This document shows positions 10,096 through 22,068 of a stretch of DNA of 64,000 nt, piece by piece. Made by a program: the position numbers and the translations under genes. Each line of letters starts with the position of its first letter. Positions within the stretch are counted from its first letter, which is position 1. The notes under the pieces were generated by a model. The model worked only from the letters and a program-made list of their open reading frames with translations, searched no databases and had not been told where the DNA came from. Origin of the DNA: Ctenosaura bakeri (taxonomy: Eukaryota > Chordata > Lepidosauria > Squamata > Iguanidae); NCBI GenBank assembly GCA_948474755.1, contig CAOLHI010000486.1, positions 186,001 to 250,000 on the forward strand, read 5' to 3'.

Positions 10096-11202
10096 TGGCA
10101 AAATTACAGTTTTGGACAATAGCCATCATAGCCATAAGCATGTTGTGGGGGGGAGGATGCTGGCAGTTGCTATCCAAAATTTACCTTTGCCAAGTTCCAC
10201 ATAGCAAGTTGGATCACTGGTCAATCTAGCTTAGCACAGCTTGTACCAGGTGCAAAACCTGCAGCCCTCAGCTGTTCTTTCTGAGGCCTCTGCACCACAA
10301 TTAATCAGCTGGGCTGGGTGGGAGAGGGAGAACTACTGCACACACCATGTGCTGTGTAAATCCCACAGGAAGAGATGGAGAAGCATTAGCTCTTAATGTC
10401 TTGTGATGCTAAAGCCTAGTTAGGTCCTAAGTTCTTTTTGATGAAAGACACCAAGGGTGGAACCTGGGACCTACACAGAAAGCATGGTCTGAACTGTCAA
10501 GTGAATGAATCAGTTTTAGCCAAATTGTTTATTAAGGTTTATATGTTGCCCAAGAAGGCCTAGGAAAGAAGAATATAGCAGGACAAAACAATCTAATAAA
10601 TGAACAGGACAACATGGTTTTCCTTGAAGTCAAAAGACAGAAAACTAACCCAACTGATACCAAATATGCCATTTTCCACGTTGAGCCCCTGACTGACCAA
10701 CAGTTGCAAGGTTGTAAGTAAAATGTAAGAGAATGGAAAATAGACAGATTTCCTGGAGTCCAGATTCTGTAACCTAGTTATTAATATGGTCTTTGCCTCA
10801 GGTACAGTTTAAAACAATTTTAAACAGTGCCAAATCTTTGTTTCTAAAGATTTTCACATCTTTAGCAGTTCCCCAAGAGGTAAAAAGATGTGCCTGTCAT
10901 GTGTATTATACCAGCAGCAACAGCCAGACTTCAATAAAACTGTTTCCGCAAGTGGTTTAATGACTCCACAATCCCCCAAGCTATGAAATAATCCTATTTA
11001 GAAGGAAAGTCAATACGTAGTGATTAGGCAAATTCCACAGATGACAATGCAATCCATTAAAAACACCCATGCCGAGGCATTGCATCTGAAAGCACAAAAG
11101 CACAGCAGCTTTCCAGTTAAATCCCTGGTGACCAGTGCTGGAAAAGCTTTCCAATCAAATAAAAGAAACTGGGGATTGATTCACAGACAGTGTGGACAAG
11201 AC
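10096..11202. other. Intergenic sequence without recognised feature
   Basis: No gene, RNA or well-defined repeat recognised. Confidence 0.4.
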
Positions 11203-11431
11203 AGGTTGTTGTTGTTGTTGTGTGCACAAGTTATTTCCAACCTATAGCAACCTTAAAGCAAACCTATTACAGAGTTTTCTTGGCAAGATTTGTTTTGGAA
11301 GGTTGTCTTTGCTTTCCTCTGAGGTTGAGAGATCGTGACATGCTTAAGGTCATCCAGTGGGTTTCCATGGTGGAGCAGGGATTCATATCCTGGTCTCCAG
11401 AATCATAGTCTAACACGCAAACCACTACAAT
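11203..11431 (-). mobile_element. tRNA-derived SINE with (ACA)n tail
   Basis: On the minus strand the head has a tRNA-like promoter ('gtagtggtttgcgtgttaga' for box A, 'ggatatgaatccctgc' for box B), then 'aacccactggatgacctta' and a tail ending in (ACA)n, seen here as (GTT)n at 11,203. Same family as 19,170, 27,251, 28,860, 36,655 and 47,595. Confidence 0.85.
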
Positions 11432-12099
11432 CTTGATTCTCAATACAAGACAGCAGCAAGCAGAAAGTATCTTCACAAAGTTCACAGAATGGCAAAGCTT
11501 GAAGACTGTCCTTTAGTCACAAAAACAAACTCTCTGTGACCAGGGAAAATTCAACCTGAAACAAAATTATGCTACCAGGCTGCATACCTCCACTCCATGA
11601 TATGGTTTAACTGGCAAATATTAATTGGTATGAAATATAAATTATATCCTACTATGGCTGAGGAGCCTACTGGCAAAGAAGAACTGGCTGCAGATGTGCT
11701 TTACAAAACTAGGTCAGATTGGGACCTCCGGGCATGGCTAGGTCATAGTCAAGGAAGCTCCTGTGATAATGGACTTGCAAATGTCCCTCAATGACTTGAC
11801 CTTTAGACACAATAGCACCCAAAACTGCCTCCATGGAATGAATGACTTCAACTTTCTTCCTTTGTCCACTCAAACTCCCCTTTTGTCCCCTCACCTGTCC
11901 TGCCATTAAGGAGCTATCATGATTCCCATCAGTCCCTTGTTGCCTAATGCTAAGACCATTCCATTCCAGACCCCATTGTCTATTCTGCCAGAGAGCTGTT
12001 GACGCTTTCCCCTCAGGGGAAAAAAGGAGTATTTAAACCCTGGTTCCAAGCCAGACAACTTGTAGTACCATAGTACTCTGGACATAGGCCATCACCCAC

Positions 12100-14150
12100 A
12101 TCCCTAGGGTATATAAGGCACCTCCTCGAATAATGGTCAGTTCCTATTCTTCCACCGCGGTAGCAGCAAGCAAGGAACTTTTCTCTCAGTTACAGATAGT
12201 TCTAACAGTTTTTGGTCTCAGTCCGTATTTGTTTTCGGATTCTCTCTTCTGGCGTTTTGGTGGTTTGTTGGACACAGTGCACAGTTTATCAGGCAACAAG
12301 TGAAGCTCTTTGTGATTTGGATCGTTTCCTTGAATGGCAACTTTCAAATGTTTTAAGTCCTGTGGAGGTAAAATCCCAGACAAAGACAGTCATTCCGAGT
12401 GTCTCTTTTGTCTGGGTGAGGACCATGACATGGCAAATTGTGAATATTGCCAGTTGTTTACTTCTCAGATGAGAAGGAATAGAGTGGCTCAATTGAAAGC
12501 ACTTTTGTGGGAGCAGGTCCTGTCAGCCTCAGAGCCCACAACTTCAAAAGCATCAGCTCATTCTACAAAAATGGCCCAGACATCACCTGCGCCCTCCACA
12601 GTTCGACACCACACTTCAGAGTCCTCTCAGGATTGAGAGCATCCAGTATAACCTTTGGTTTCAATCAAGAAAAAAAATCTGATGTTAGAAAGCAAACTTC
12701 CACCTCACCATCAAAGAAAACGGCTCAAAGTGAGAAAGACAAAGAAAAGAAGAGAAAGTTGAAGAACTCTTCCTGAGAGGAGCCAGCGAAAAAATCTAAA
12801 CGAATTCAGCAGCCAAGTATTCCTGCTCCAATTCGATCACCGTCACCGACAGTACCAAGTATGTCTATTGAGAAAACAGCAGAGGATACATACTGTTTGA
12901 TTGTTCAGGATGTGTATAAAGACACGGTACCTTTAAGTGAGATTGAAGAAGTTTGTATTGCTTCTGAAAGAGAGATCATGGATTTGTCACTGATCCTTTC
13001 TGTAGGTTTGTTAATGCTAGGACAGGAACCTAGATCTCCTGAAGTTAGACAGTCAAGATCAGTGCAACATGAGCCTGGAGAGATGACTACTCTGACAAGG
13101 CACCAGTGAAGAATATCACCCTCACCTCCAAGGTCTCTCAGTAGGCATCCACAGTCCCGTATGAGATCGCCTCATCGGTACCATTATGTTAGGGAAACAC
13201 CTCCCTACCATTACCGAGGCTATCTTGAAGAGGAATTTTCTATTGACTCCTTGGATTTTTCTCCTTGTACTGATGAAATCTACTGGGTACGCAGACATTT
13301 TCGATACCGAGAGGAAGACCTACCAGTTCATCTTCGGTACAGAGAAGAGATGCGTAGACGATCTCATGTTCTGAGATTGTCATCTAAGTCGCTGACTTCC
13401 TCCTGTCGCAGAGTGTTGCCCGCAGTGTCTAGATCTAAACATGACAAGGACATGGAGGGGACTTATCAACATTCTGATTGCAGCGTGATCTCTCTGGAGG
13501 GGGTAACCAGCTCTCGGTACCGGTCTCCTCATTACCATACTGCGAGATCTACTTCTGTGTCAGAGTCAGAGGTGTCTCATGTATCCTATGTGGTTGAGCA
13601 ATCTAAAACTAATTTTGTGTCGACAGCGGAATGCATATCACCTACTGATGATGTCCGTTCTTTTTCTGATTTAGTCCTCAGAATGTCCAGATATCTAAAC
13701 CTTCAGGTTGAGGAAGACATAGAAGATCTCCAGGGCCCTATCTTTCAAGAATTGCATGATAGAGCACCTATACCATCCATTATTGCACCATTGCCTTACC
13801 TATTAAAGACAATCAAGAAATTGTGGGAATCTCCATCTTCCATTCCTTCATCTACAAAAGTAGAAGCACTGTACCATCTGATTGAGCATGATCGGGAATG
13901 GTTGACTCAACTTCCAAAGCCAAATTCAATCATTGTTGATGCAGCTCAATCCAGATAATCCCAAAAGCTTCATGTGTCACCAACTGATAGAGAAGGAAGG
14001 AAATAGGACAATTTGGAGAAGAAGGCATATTCGAATGCTGCCAAAACGTCTCTTGTTAAGCTTCCAGAAGGTTCCGAATGCTGTATCGCGCAGGTGCGAA
14101 ATACCCCCATTGTGTGATTCACAGAGACACGAAGAAGAAATATCACTTCC
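12100..14150 (+). mobile_element. DIRS-type retroelement B, internally deleted
   Basis: Contains a degenerate DIRS gag (12,334-13,958). About 125 bases beyond it comes a terminal motif, TTCACAGAGACACGAAGAAG (14,118-14,137), matching the 3' terminal repeat of DIRS element A. No RT, RNase H or tyrosine recombinase lies between, so the pol part has been lost or never existed in this derivative. A TATATAAGG box at about 12,110 may mark its promoter. The 5' terminal repeat could not be located, so the start is approximate. Confidence 0.7.
12334..13958 (+). pseudogene. DIRS gag-like protein, broken
   Basis: The N terminus has a Cys-rich cluster (FKCFKSCGGKIP, ECLFC, then HDMANCEYC) followed by a Lys-rich tract (KKTAQSEKDKEKKRK), a Ser/Arg-rich middle with RSPHRYHYVRE-type repeats, and a conserved C-terminal block ending in LPKPNSIIVDAAQ. 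The same layout occurs in DIRS element A, where the last block reads HPVPNSIVVESSQ. Translation needs one frame change near 12,610 and passes two in-frame stops (12,774 and 13,107). The 265-residue frame from 13,161 is the best-preserved piece. Gag in this class is thought to bind element RNA. This copy should be non-functional. Confidence 0.72.
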
Positions 14151-14577
14151 CTTTCGAGCTAATATTCCCCACTGTTTCACAGAGACACTGGCATCATGGG
14201 TGGACCCTGAGTCACCCATGTTTTGGGGTAACAGTTATGGGAAAGAAATGCATACACACCACAATAACAACCCATCTGTAAGATTCTTTTCTCCTTTGGA
14301 AAGTCTGAAACCACTAGTTTTTTCTGCACAGTTGCAAAATACAGATCACAATAATACTAAGAGGTGCTAACTTCATTTTTACTTAATTTATCAATTTCAC
14401 TAAAAGATAATTCAAAATAAAGAAAATTTATAAAAAGGAATACATATGTTCATTTTTTCCAGTTCAAATACACAATGTTTCATTAATGTGAAATACTGCT
14501 TGTTTCATAGCTAATGTTCACCTATATAAAACTTAATGCTAAATATTTCATAATTGTTTACTAAATCGTATTACATT
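14151..14577. other. Flank of DIRS B with a second terminal-like motif
   Basis: A second TTTCACAGAGACAC occurs at about 14,174, followed by an 8-base inverted repeat CATGGGTG..CACCCATG at 14,193-14,220. These may be remains of the DIRS terminal/internal repeat arrangement. The rest is AT-rich with nothing recognisable. Confidence 0.4.
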
Positions 14578-14665
14578 TAGGTGTCTTCAAGTCAACTCTG
14601 GCTTATGGTGACCCTATCACAGAGTCTTTTTATCAAGATTTATTCAGAGGTTTGCTATTCAGTGA
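14578..14665 (-). mobile_element. SINE fragment
   Basis: The string 'gtcttcaagtcaactctggc' then 'ttatggtgaccctatcacag' matches the tail half of the squamate SINEs in this window. The tRNA- or 5S-like head is absent. Confidence 0.55.
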
Positions 14666-16495
14666 ATTACCCAATACTGAACCAAATGTATTACACAAGC
14701 ATTTCTTACTCATTATTTTACATCATTACATACAGTCTTATACACTGAGTATATAAATTCATAACATTTTTCATTTTTCTGATTCCACTCCATAGACTTA
14801 ATGAAATCCTAAAACACATATTGTTGTTACTGCAGTTAGACATAAAAACTGTACTACTGTTCACCTTAAAAACATTTAGGCTAAGTAAACGGCAGCACAC
14901 AAACATATCCATTTTACGAATTTCTCCTTTACAGTCCAATGTAGCTTTCACATGTTGTTTGGTAAAGAAATCCACATCATGTCTGTAACAGCTGTAACGT
15001 CTGCCTATTTCATTTGGCTGCTACACTGCTCTTGACCATACAGGACAAGATAGACAAAATCACTTTGTATCATTGGCAGTGCAGCTTTCAGCTGTCAGCT
15101 CTTTGATGGCCAACCTTTGTGTTTCTTGGGTGGCTGCACTGTCGGCACTCTCAAATTAATTTCAGTTCCAGAAGACTTTTCTTCTCCAAATTCAGAACCA
15201 GGTCAAAGACTGCCTTTTAAACCAGCACAGGAGGTAATCATTTAAGTATTCCCTTCCTCTTCCGCTAAGCTTTTCAATCATATCTAATGCCTCAGCAGCA
15301 TTTTTTCTAAGTTCCATCATAAAAATCAATCACACCTCAAGCATCCAAGATTCCTTCCTAAAGTACCTTGCTTAAGGATTTTCATGCTCTGCTGGAGGAT
15401 TACTACCCTTCAAAAGGCTCTGTTTGAGATGGGCTTTGAGAAAGTCCCTGTTCATGGAAATGTAGGAAAATGTAGATCACAATTTATTACCCCTCTGCAT
15501 TTTCAGCAAAGGCACATATATCTAGTAGACTTCTGTAATAATTTCTTCCCCATTCAGAAGTTCATACTCATCTTTCCTTCCACACTCAGCAAGCAGTGTC
15601 TGTCATGACTTATATCAGAGCTCAGTAGTAATGAGTTACAAGGAACAGTTACCTATAATGAGTTACTCTTGGAACAATAAAGGTAAGGTGCAATTATTGT
15701 GTGAGCCTCCAAATTTTGTTGAATTGCAATTGCCGTCATTTCTCACCATTGGCTATGCTGGCTTGAGCTGAAGGGAATTGTAGTCCCAGAACATCCCGAG
15801 ACCCTTATAACACTTATCCTCGGTGTAACAAGTAGTAACAAGTAGTTACTTTTTAATCTTACCTTTTAAGAGCATCCTAAGACATTTTAAGAAGCATTTT
15901 TACAGGAATGTTTCACACCATATGCCAAGCTTAAGGATATTTTTAAAGTAATAGAAAGTAACAAAAAAATAACATGCAATGCAATGAGAAAAGCGACACG
16001 TTACTTCTTTACATTGTAACAAAGACAAAAGAAGGGGATCAATTTGCTTTTAAAAGGCAGGTTCTCAAGTTCTAACTACCAACGGTAATTTCAACACTGA
16101 CTCACAGGAGAAGGGTCTACCCAAAGAGCTGCCAGACAATCCAAAAGCAGTGCATGAATCCAGCAACCACCTGAATAATACACTTCCTTGTCCCCCCACG
16201 ACAGCATCATGTGCCAAGCTGCTCATTATATAAACTCAAGTAATGCACCTAGTAAAAAAGAACAGAGATACTATAGAAGTGCAGGCACCATGCTGCCATT
16301 TTAAAGATCACCACTCTGAAACATGAGGTGAATCTTGACAACAGTAGTCAAGATTTAGAAACTCAGCCCAGCACCCTGGTTACTCAGAACAAATTCATTC
16401 CTCCTGGGCACCTGCCCAAGATTCTGACAAATTCTTTTTCTACCACTCTTGTTTGCTGTTTCTGGTTATCCTTGACACACACTTTCTCTCTGGCC
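14666..16495. other. Intergenic sequence, mostly AT-rich
   Basis: No gene recognised. A trace of the hAT-type 'attgtagtcccagaac' repeat occurs at about 15,740-15,800. The tract 15,826-15,850 repeats 'aacaagtagt' twice. Confidence 0.4.
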
Positions 16496-16690
16496 ATTGC
16501 TGCCCTACACTGTTATAATGCTACTATTCCACTTTCAACAGCCTGCGGATTTCTGGGGTTTGTAGTTTACTGAGGCCAAAGAGCTCTCTGGCTGAGAATT
16601 CTAAATGCCCTTCCTTAAACTGTGAACCCCAGGATTCCACAGGGTGTTGAAAGTGGAATAATAACATTATAACAGTATAGTGCAGAAAGG

Positions 16691-16692
<2 letters not shown>
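16496..16692. mobile_element. Fold-back MITE, long form
   Basis: Arms CACTGTTATAATGCTACTAT and ATAATAACATTATAACAGT pair, as do CCACTTTCAACAGCCTGCGG and CCACAGGGTGTTGAAAGTGG. The centre carries AGCTCTCTGGCTGAGAATTC. A (TC)n(AC)n microsatellite follows at 16,693-16,723. Confidence 0.85.
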
Positions 16693-16722
<30 letters not shown>

Positions 16723-16885
16723 TTTTTAGCATCTCCTCTGGGCCTCTGCCAGTTCAGGGTCTTTCAGATTCTACTGTGAGTGCATTTTTGACATGCCCTG
16801 TTTGTGCCTAAGGAATTAATAATCCCAGGCAGAAAACTATGCAAGAGACTGGGCATGTATAGAGTCCTTCTAGAGTACCTAGGAG

Positions 16886-17523
16886 CAGTGATGCAAACTT
16901 GAGTCAATAGACTCGGACTCAAGTCAGACTTAAGTCACTTCAGTGACTCCACTTGGACTTTATTTGGCAAAAATTACACACTGACTCAACTTGAGACTTG
17001 TATATTTTTAGTGACTGGCTTGCTGCCCTTGGTTCAGTAACATAACACATTCATCCAGAAACTTTACAACTTACTGGTCACTTGACAATCTGTCTCAAGC
17101 CAAAGTGTGGGTGCATTTCTCAGAGGGGAATAGCAAATGGGCTAAGCAATGGGCTTGAGGTAGGGTTGAGGTCTGCTCAGCAGCCTGTCCCTGTTACATA
17201 TAGGAGGAGCTTTCTAAAACTTTTCCTAAAAGCAGAAGGCAAGAGTGCAGGGTGGTATCTCAAAGGGGAACAGAAAACAGAAAATGTGCTAGCAATGGGC
17301 TTGAGGAGGAAGGTTCCTTCTTTCTAAAGCTCTTGAAGCTTCAATAATGTTCAGAAATTCTGGAATACAGGTTGGGATGTAAAGTTGGTTCCCAGACTTG
17401 AGACTTGACTCAAGACTTGACTTAAAAGTATCCTGCAAGGACTTGGGAGTCAACTTGAGATTTGAAGGTAGAGACTTGAGACTTGACTTGAGACTTGGAG
17501 TAAAATACTTAAATACATCACTG
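16886..17523 (+). mobile_element. Non-autonomous hAT element with subterminal CAAGTCT repeats, copy 1
   Basis: Ends CAGTGATG and CATCACTG are inverted. Flanks CCTAGGAG (16,878-16,885) and CCTAGAAG (17,524-17,531) form an 8-bp target duplication with one mismatch, as expected for hAT transposons. Both ends carry dense short repeats of AGACTTG/CAAGTCT type (16,900-17,010 and 17,396-17,510), which resemble clustered subterminal transposase-binding sites. The middle ('tcagtaacataacacattca', 'gggcttgaggtagggttgag') has no coding capacity. An inverted second copy is at 32,234-33,021. Confidence 0.85.
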
Positions 17524-17962
17524 CCTAGAAGCCAGCAACACCAGTAACTGGTAACACTGATAAGCCAGAAGGAATATGTGCCTTTCCCTCTCCTCACTCT
17601 CTTTTCACTACTCACAAGTGGGGAAGACATGGTCTGTCTTAGCCATTGTTTTGCTTTGACAGCTGTGAAGGACTGATCTCTCCCTTTCCTTCAGTCAAGG
17701 AAAAACAGGAAGCAGAGTTTGGAAAAATACTTTTAAAGTAATCACTTACTGTTATAACTGTTTAAAAACCCTCAAAATCAGTTATATTTTAGTTACTTAA
17801 AAAATAACTAGAAGCAAAGTAATTTCTTTCAAAAATTTGAATGCTTCAAATCACCACCTCAACATGCAATACAAAGCATGAGGCATAGCGTTGTCTGTAC
17901 AGGAATCATGTGATATCCGACCTCCACCATTGAGTAAGGCCACTTCATCCCTGTAACTGGAG

Positions 17963-18187
17963 CAGTCATGTAGGGATGTGGGGGCGGCACGGCGATTTAC
18001 TCCAGGCGGCATTTTTTGGGGGCATCCCGGCCTTGGCCACACCCCCACACACCGAAGCCATGCCCCCACATGTCCTGGCCACATCCCCATGCACTGCAGC
18101 CACGCATCGCGCACAGTGGCCATGCCCCTTGTGCCATAGTCATGCCCCCTCCCGCTCCCCCTCCACACACTCCAAGCTCCGCCACTG
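17963..18187. mobile_element. Small hAT-type element with CpG/C-rich interior
   Basis: Right end GCTCCGCCACTG reads CAGTGGCGGAGC on the other strand. The left end CAGTCATGTAGGG shares the CAG start. Flanks AACTGGAG (17,955-17,962) and AATTGGAA (18,188-18,195) agree at 6 of 8 bases. The interior repeats CCATGCCCC- and GGCCAC-type words. The overlapping open frames on both strands are products of this composition. Confidence 0.55.
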
Positions 18188-18719
18188 AATTGGAAAGTTA
18201 AGCACAAAAAAAGTGAGTCTATCTCTTGTAAAGTTAGTCATAAAGCATTGGAAAATGGGGTTGGCAATGACTAGTTGCTTGTAACTCATTACTTCCAAGC
18301 TCAGTATCCTGAAATGGGAATCAGTAGTGATAAAGGTGTGGGTTTGATTGTATCTATTTGTTTCTATGAATATGAGGGCAAGACAACTTAAAACATTTTC
18401 TTATTAACTATTTCATTTTGAAATGTGTGTCTCACCAAGCAAGCTCCTCATGGAAGACTCACAAGACTGGCTAAAACTATGGCATTGCTCAGGAAAATCA
18501 TTTCATTGAAAAGAGAGGTGGGAACAGCATCTTTAATAAGTGGTAGAGTGAAAAACGAAGCCACTGGAACTCACCTGACTCATCCTACAAAAATTTTCTT
18601 AATATGTTGTTTAAAAGTTAATCACTTTCCAAAAGAAACAAAACAACAAGTGAATGAGTGACAAAAGAGCGTGCACCGGGCATATCTCCTTAGGACAGGG
18701 GATTTGGTCATCCTGCAGA

Positions 18720-18803
18720 TACCGTTGGACTACAGCTCCTACCATCCTTGACCATTGGTCATACTGGATTGTCCTGATAGGAATTGGAGTCCAATAACAT
18801 CCA
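18720..18803. mobile_element. hAT-type 'actacaactcccagaa' MITE fragment
   Basis: GGACTACAGCTCCTACCATC, then CCATTGGTCATACTGG, then GGAATTGGAGTCCAATAACA has the order of the same family that is complete at 49,124-49,261. Termini are not preserved. Confidence 0.5.
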
Positions 18804-19027
18804 GGGCCCTTTCACACTTCATGTGTATTGCACTATGATTCCATTTTAACTACCATGGCAACATGTCATAAAATCCTGGGGGCTGTAGTTTGGTGAGGTG
18901 CTAGAGCTCTCTGACTGACAATTCTGAGCACCTTTCTCTAACCTACAAATCCTAGGATTCCATGGGATGGAGCCAAGTTAGTGAAGTGGAATCATAACAT
19001 TGTAACTGTGCAGTGTAAGAGGGGAAA
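18804..19027. mobile_element. Fold-back MITE, long form
   Basis: Begins AGGGCCCTTTCACACTTC and ends near GTGTAAGAGGGG. Arms ATGATTCCATTTTAACTACC and GTGAAGTGGAATCATAAC pair, and CTAGGATTCCATGGGATGG is present. Confidence 0.8.
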
Positions 19028-19169
19028 TCATAGGTTTCCCACTTCTGACTGGGGTGATGTATGGTGCTCACAAACAAAAGAGAGACACATCAAGATGTTT
19101 TGAGATGGCATTTGATTTTTAAAAAAACCTGATATATTCCAGCTATTTAATATCCTGAGACCTTACTCT

Positions 19170-19345
19170 GTTGTTGTTGTTGTTGTTGTTGTATCCCTTC
19201 AAGTTGCTTTTGAATTATGACAACCTTAATGTAAACCTATCATTGGGTTTTCTTGGCAATATTTGTTTGGAGGGTGTGGTACCATTGCCTTCATCTGAAG
19301 CTGAGAGAGTGTGATTTTCCCGAGGTCACTTGCTAGGTTTCCGTG
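19170..19345 (-). mobile_element. tRNA-type SINE, head truncated
   Basis: A (GTT)n tract, then 'gggttttcttggcaatattt', 'aagctgagagagtgtgattt' and 'gaggtcacttgctaggtttc' match the SINE at 11,203-11,431. The tRNA-like head is missing. Confidence 0.7.
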
Positions 19346-19577
19346 GAGCTATAAAAATAAAGGACACAGTATATGCACACACCCACCATAAAATATAAAA
19401 TCATTCAAATGCCTGTACACTGCATTGTACCTTGCATTTGGCATACTTATTTACCCAAAGAACAGAGTTTGTAGAAATTTCTGATAAAGTTCTTAACAAA
19501 GAAACATAGCATCTTGAAACCCATCTCCTGTATTTGTGAAGGTATTCTACTGTATTCTACTGCATGCTCTCCAGTAT

Positions 19578-19903
19578 CTGCCCTGCCCTGCCCTGCCCTG
19601 CCCTGCCCTCCCCTTGTTCCTTGCCTTGTTGCCTTGCCTTGCCTTGTTGCCTTGCCTTCTTGCCTTGCCTTGTTGCCTTGCCTTCTTGCCTTGCCTTGTT
19701 GCCTTGCCTTGTTGCCTTCCCTTGTTGTCTTCCCTTGTTGCCTTGTCTTCTTGCCTTGCCTTGTTGCCTTGCCTTGCCTTGCCGCCTGTTTGCCCCTTCC
19801 CCCACCTTGCCTTGCTCCTTGCCTTGTTGCCTTGCCTTGCTGTCTTGCCTTACCTTGCCTTGCCTTGTTGCCTTGCCTTGTTGCCTTGCCTTGCCTTGCC
19901 AGA
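19578..19903. repeat. CCTTG/GCCTT minisatellite
   Basis: About 325 bases of pentamer-based repeat: first (CTGCC)n, then higher-order mixtures of GCCTT with GTT or CTT. One strand contains only C and T with interspersed G. It gives long artefactual frames on both strands (poly 'LPCLALP' and 'RQGKA'), which are not genes. Confidence 0.95.
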
Positions 19904-20313
19904 CACACACAGTAGAATCCAGAAGGCCCAGTTCTTTAAAGATATACAATTTCAGAGGGCAGGGGAATTCAGTCTAAACTCTTTCCAAAGATATGAGCAA
20001 CCAAGGTCGTTTATATGGGAGAAAGTCCTCCAGAAGGTATGCCAACTCAAAGTATTTTCGTTTTAAACCTTGATTGAATTTTCTCAGTCCTGATCAGCAT
20101 AATGAAATCTATATCCCCACATGACTTCAGTCCCAAGAAACATAGATATAACACAAGATAATTCAACAATGGTTGGATAAACCTAGGCTATGTATGAAGT
20201 GATTTATGAGATTACATATTCTTCACCAGATTCCTACAATGGATGAAAATGCTTTTGCCTAGGAGACAATTCCCACCTGGCTGTTAGGATTCTGTCTTGA
20301 CTGCAGACTCTTT

Positions 20314-20331
20314 ATAACCACAATATGTTGT
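20314..20331. repeat. L1 target-site duplication, left
   Basis: An 18-base ATAACCACAATATGTTGT occurs here and again at 27,240-27,257, directly flanking the L1. The two copies are identical, although the first A of the right copy could belong to the A-tail. Confidence 0.9.
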
Positions 20332-22068
20332 CCTCTTCCGTCGCATGGCGCACGCGAGTGGCAGCATGGAGTGAAGCTCTGATCTCCTTGCTGTCTCCCG
20401 TTGGCTTCCAGCTGATTTTCTTCCACCTGAGAAGCGGCAGACACCCCCCCGGTAAAGGGTGTGTGGAACGGCTCGAAGGGGGTCCTGATCTGGCGTCAAG
20501 TCTCTGCAAAATAGAACAGGGGCAAGAGACGCCAGATGACCGAAGAGCTCGATGGATCTAACAGGGATGCCACAATGGCACAAGCGCCGGCCGCCGATTT
20601 TTAAAGGAGAAGACACATTAACATAACAGTAAGCTGGCTGATCTTTGATTTCCTTTCGATTTAAACTGCAACTATAGCTGGACCAGCAACAGTGGGCAGA
20701 AGCTTACTTTGAAGAGACCTCGCTGTCAGTGAGTGTAAGTGTGGAATAATTCTGCTTTTTGCATTTTCTTTCTCTTTTTGAGGGGGAGGAGACAGTTTGC
20801 CTGAATATAAGATTTTATGCCTGAATTCCAGAAGGATTATCTGACTCAATTAAGTGTAGAGACTGGACTGGACTTTATTAAAGATTAAAGATTTATGCTA
20901 TCATATATTTTTTTTGAGATTTCTGTTGCCTTTTTAATCTGGAATTTATTTGGATATTCGAGTCAAGGACTTGGATTAGCTGGATTTATTATTTGGAATA
21001 ATCTGGATTTATGATTTGGAAGGATGTGAAGCATTGGAGTGGATTTGATATGGAATAAGGATATGGGATTTATAAATACTTTTTTCCTCTGTTTTATGCT
21101 ATATCGGAAGTAAAGAGACAGTCTGAGAGTTGGAAAGTGACTCTGAACATTTGGATATTGGCTTGTTTTTAATTTTATGTTTTGTTTTGTTCTCTCTTTT
21201 TCACTACTGGAATATAAAATTTAAAGTGTAAAAGTGTAAAAGACAGTTCCAAATATAAAGAAGTTGGACCTCTGAGGGAAAAAAAATCTTTTTTTTCTCT
21301 TTCTCCTTTTTCCGTGGACTGTAATTGGAGAATCGTGTTCTAGTGTGTTTTCCTTTTGATTTTTTTTTTGACGCCTTGGCTGTGAGAACTAACTGAGAAT
21401 CAAATGAGGGGGAAAAAGAGACCTTTGGGAGAGTTTGTTATGGCTGTGCTGTAAGGACAAGACTTTTCACCCCCCACGCGCGGAGCGGCTTGGCTTCCAG
21501 CTATCATCAGGTTTACAAGTGATTGCGACAACTATCCAGAAAGTGAAACCATAGCTTCGCAGGGAGGCGGAACTGAGAGGCCTGGGCCTATGCACAGACC
21601 AGTGATAATTTTATATTGAATGGAGTAATACTTATGCTATTTATGATTTGAAGTTTACATATAGCAAGAATATGAGAACGTATATGGTTTGATTATAAAA
21701 TATAAAATACGCATTATTAGAGCTTGATTGACACAACACTACCTTATACTTCGGTATAGAAAAATTTAGATTTACTGTAGATATATTTCAAGGTCAAAAT
21801 TGCTGAAATGAACTGAACTATTGAAATGAATTGAAATGAAATGATATGTGATTTTAGAGTTTAAGCATCTGAAGGTATATTATACTACAATACTACAATA
21901 CGATTTGGTATGTTGAAGTAACCATTTTTTTATTTTATTTTTTTTAAGGGTAGGACTGTTATTTTGTGAGATTTAAATAGTAATAGTCGGATAGCATTGA
22001 TTCTGTTTAACTTGCTGCTGTTTGATTCAAATATTTGATCGTTTGATTCTTATCAATAGTTGTAAAAT
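20332..22068 (+). promoter_or_regulatory. L1 5' UTR
   Basis: About 1.7 kb between the target duplication and the ORF1 ATG. GC-rich and CpG-containing at the start, then T-rich with TTTTTTT runs and repeated 'tggatttat/ggatttatgatttgg' words near 20,960-21,020. No coding frame. The internal pol II promoter of L1 normally lies here; no specific site can be named. Confidence 0.7.

Noticed and set aside
17963..18207. Pro/His- and Gly/Trp-rich frames on both strands (for example 17,851-18,207 minus)
   Set aside because: They arise from CCATGCCCC-type repeats inside a hAT element.
19447..20066. Long frames on both strands over the minisatellite (poly 'LPCLALP' and 'RQGKA' proteins)
   Set aside because: They are translations of a simple pentamer repeat open in several frames at once; no non-repetitive coding sequence.
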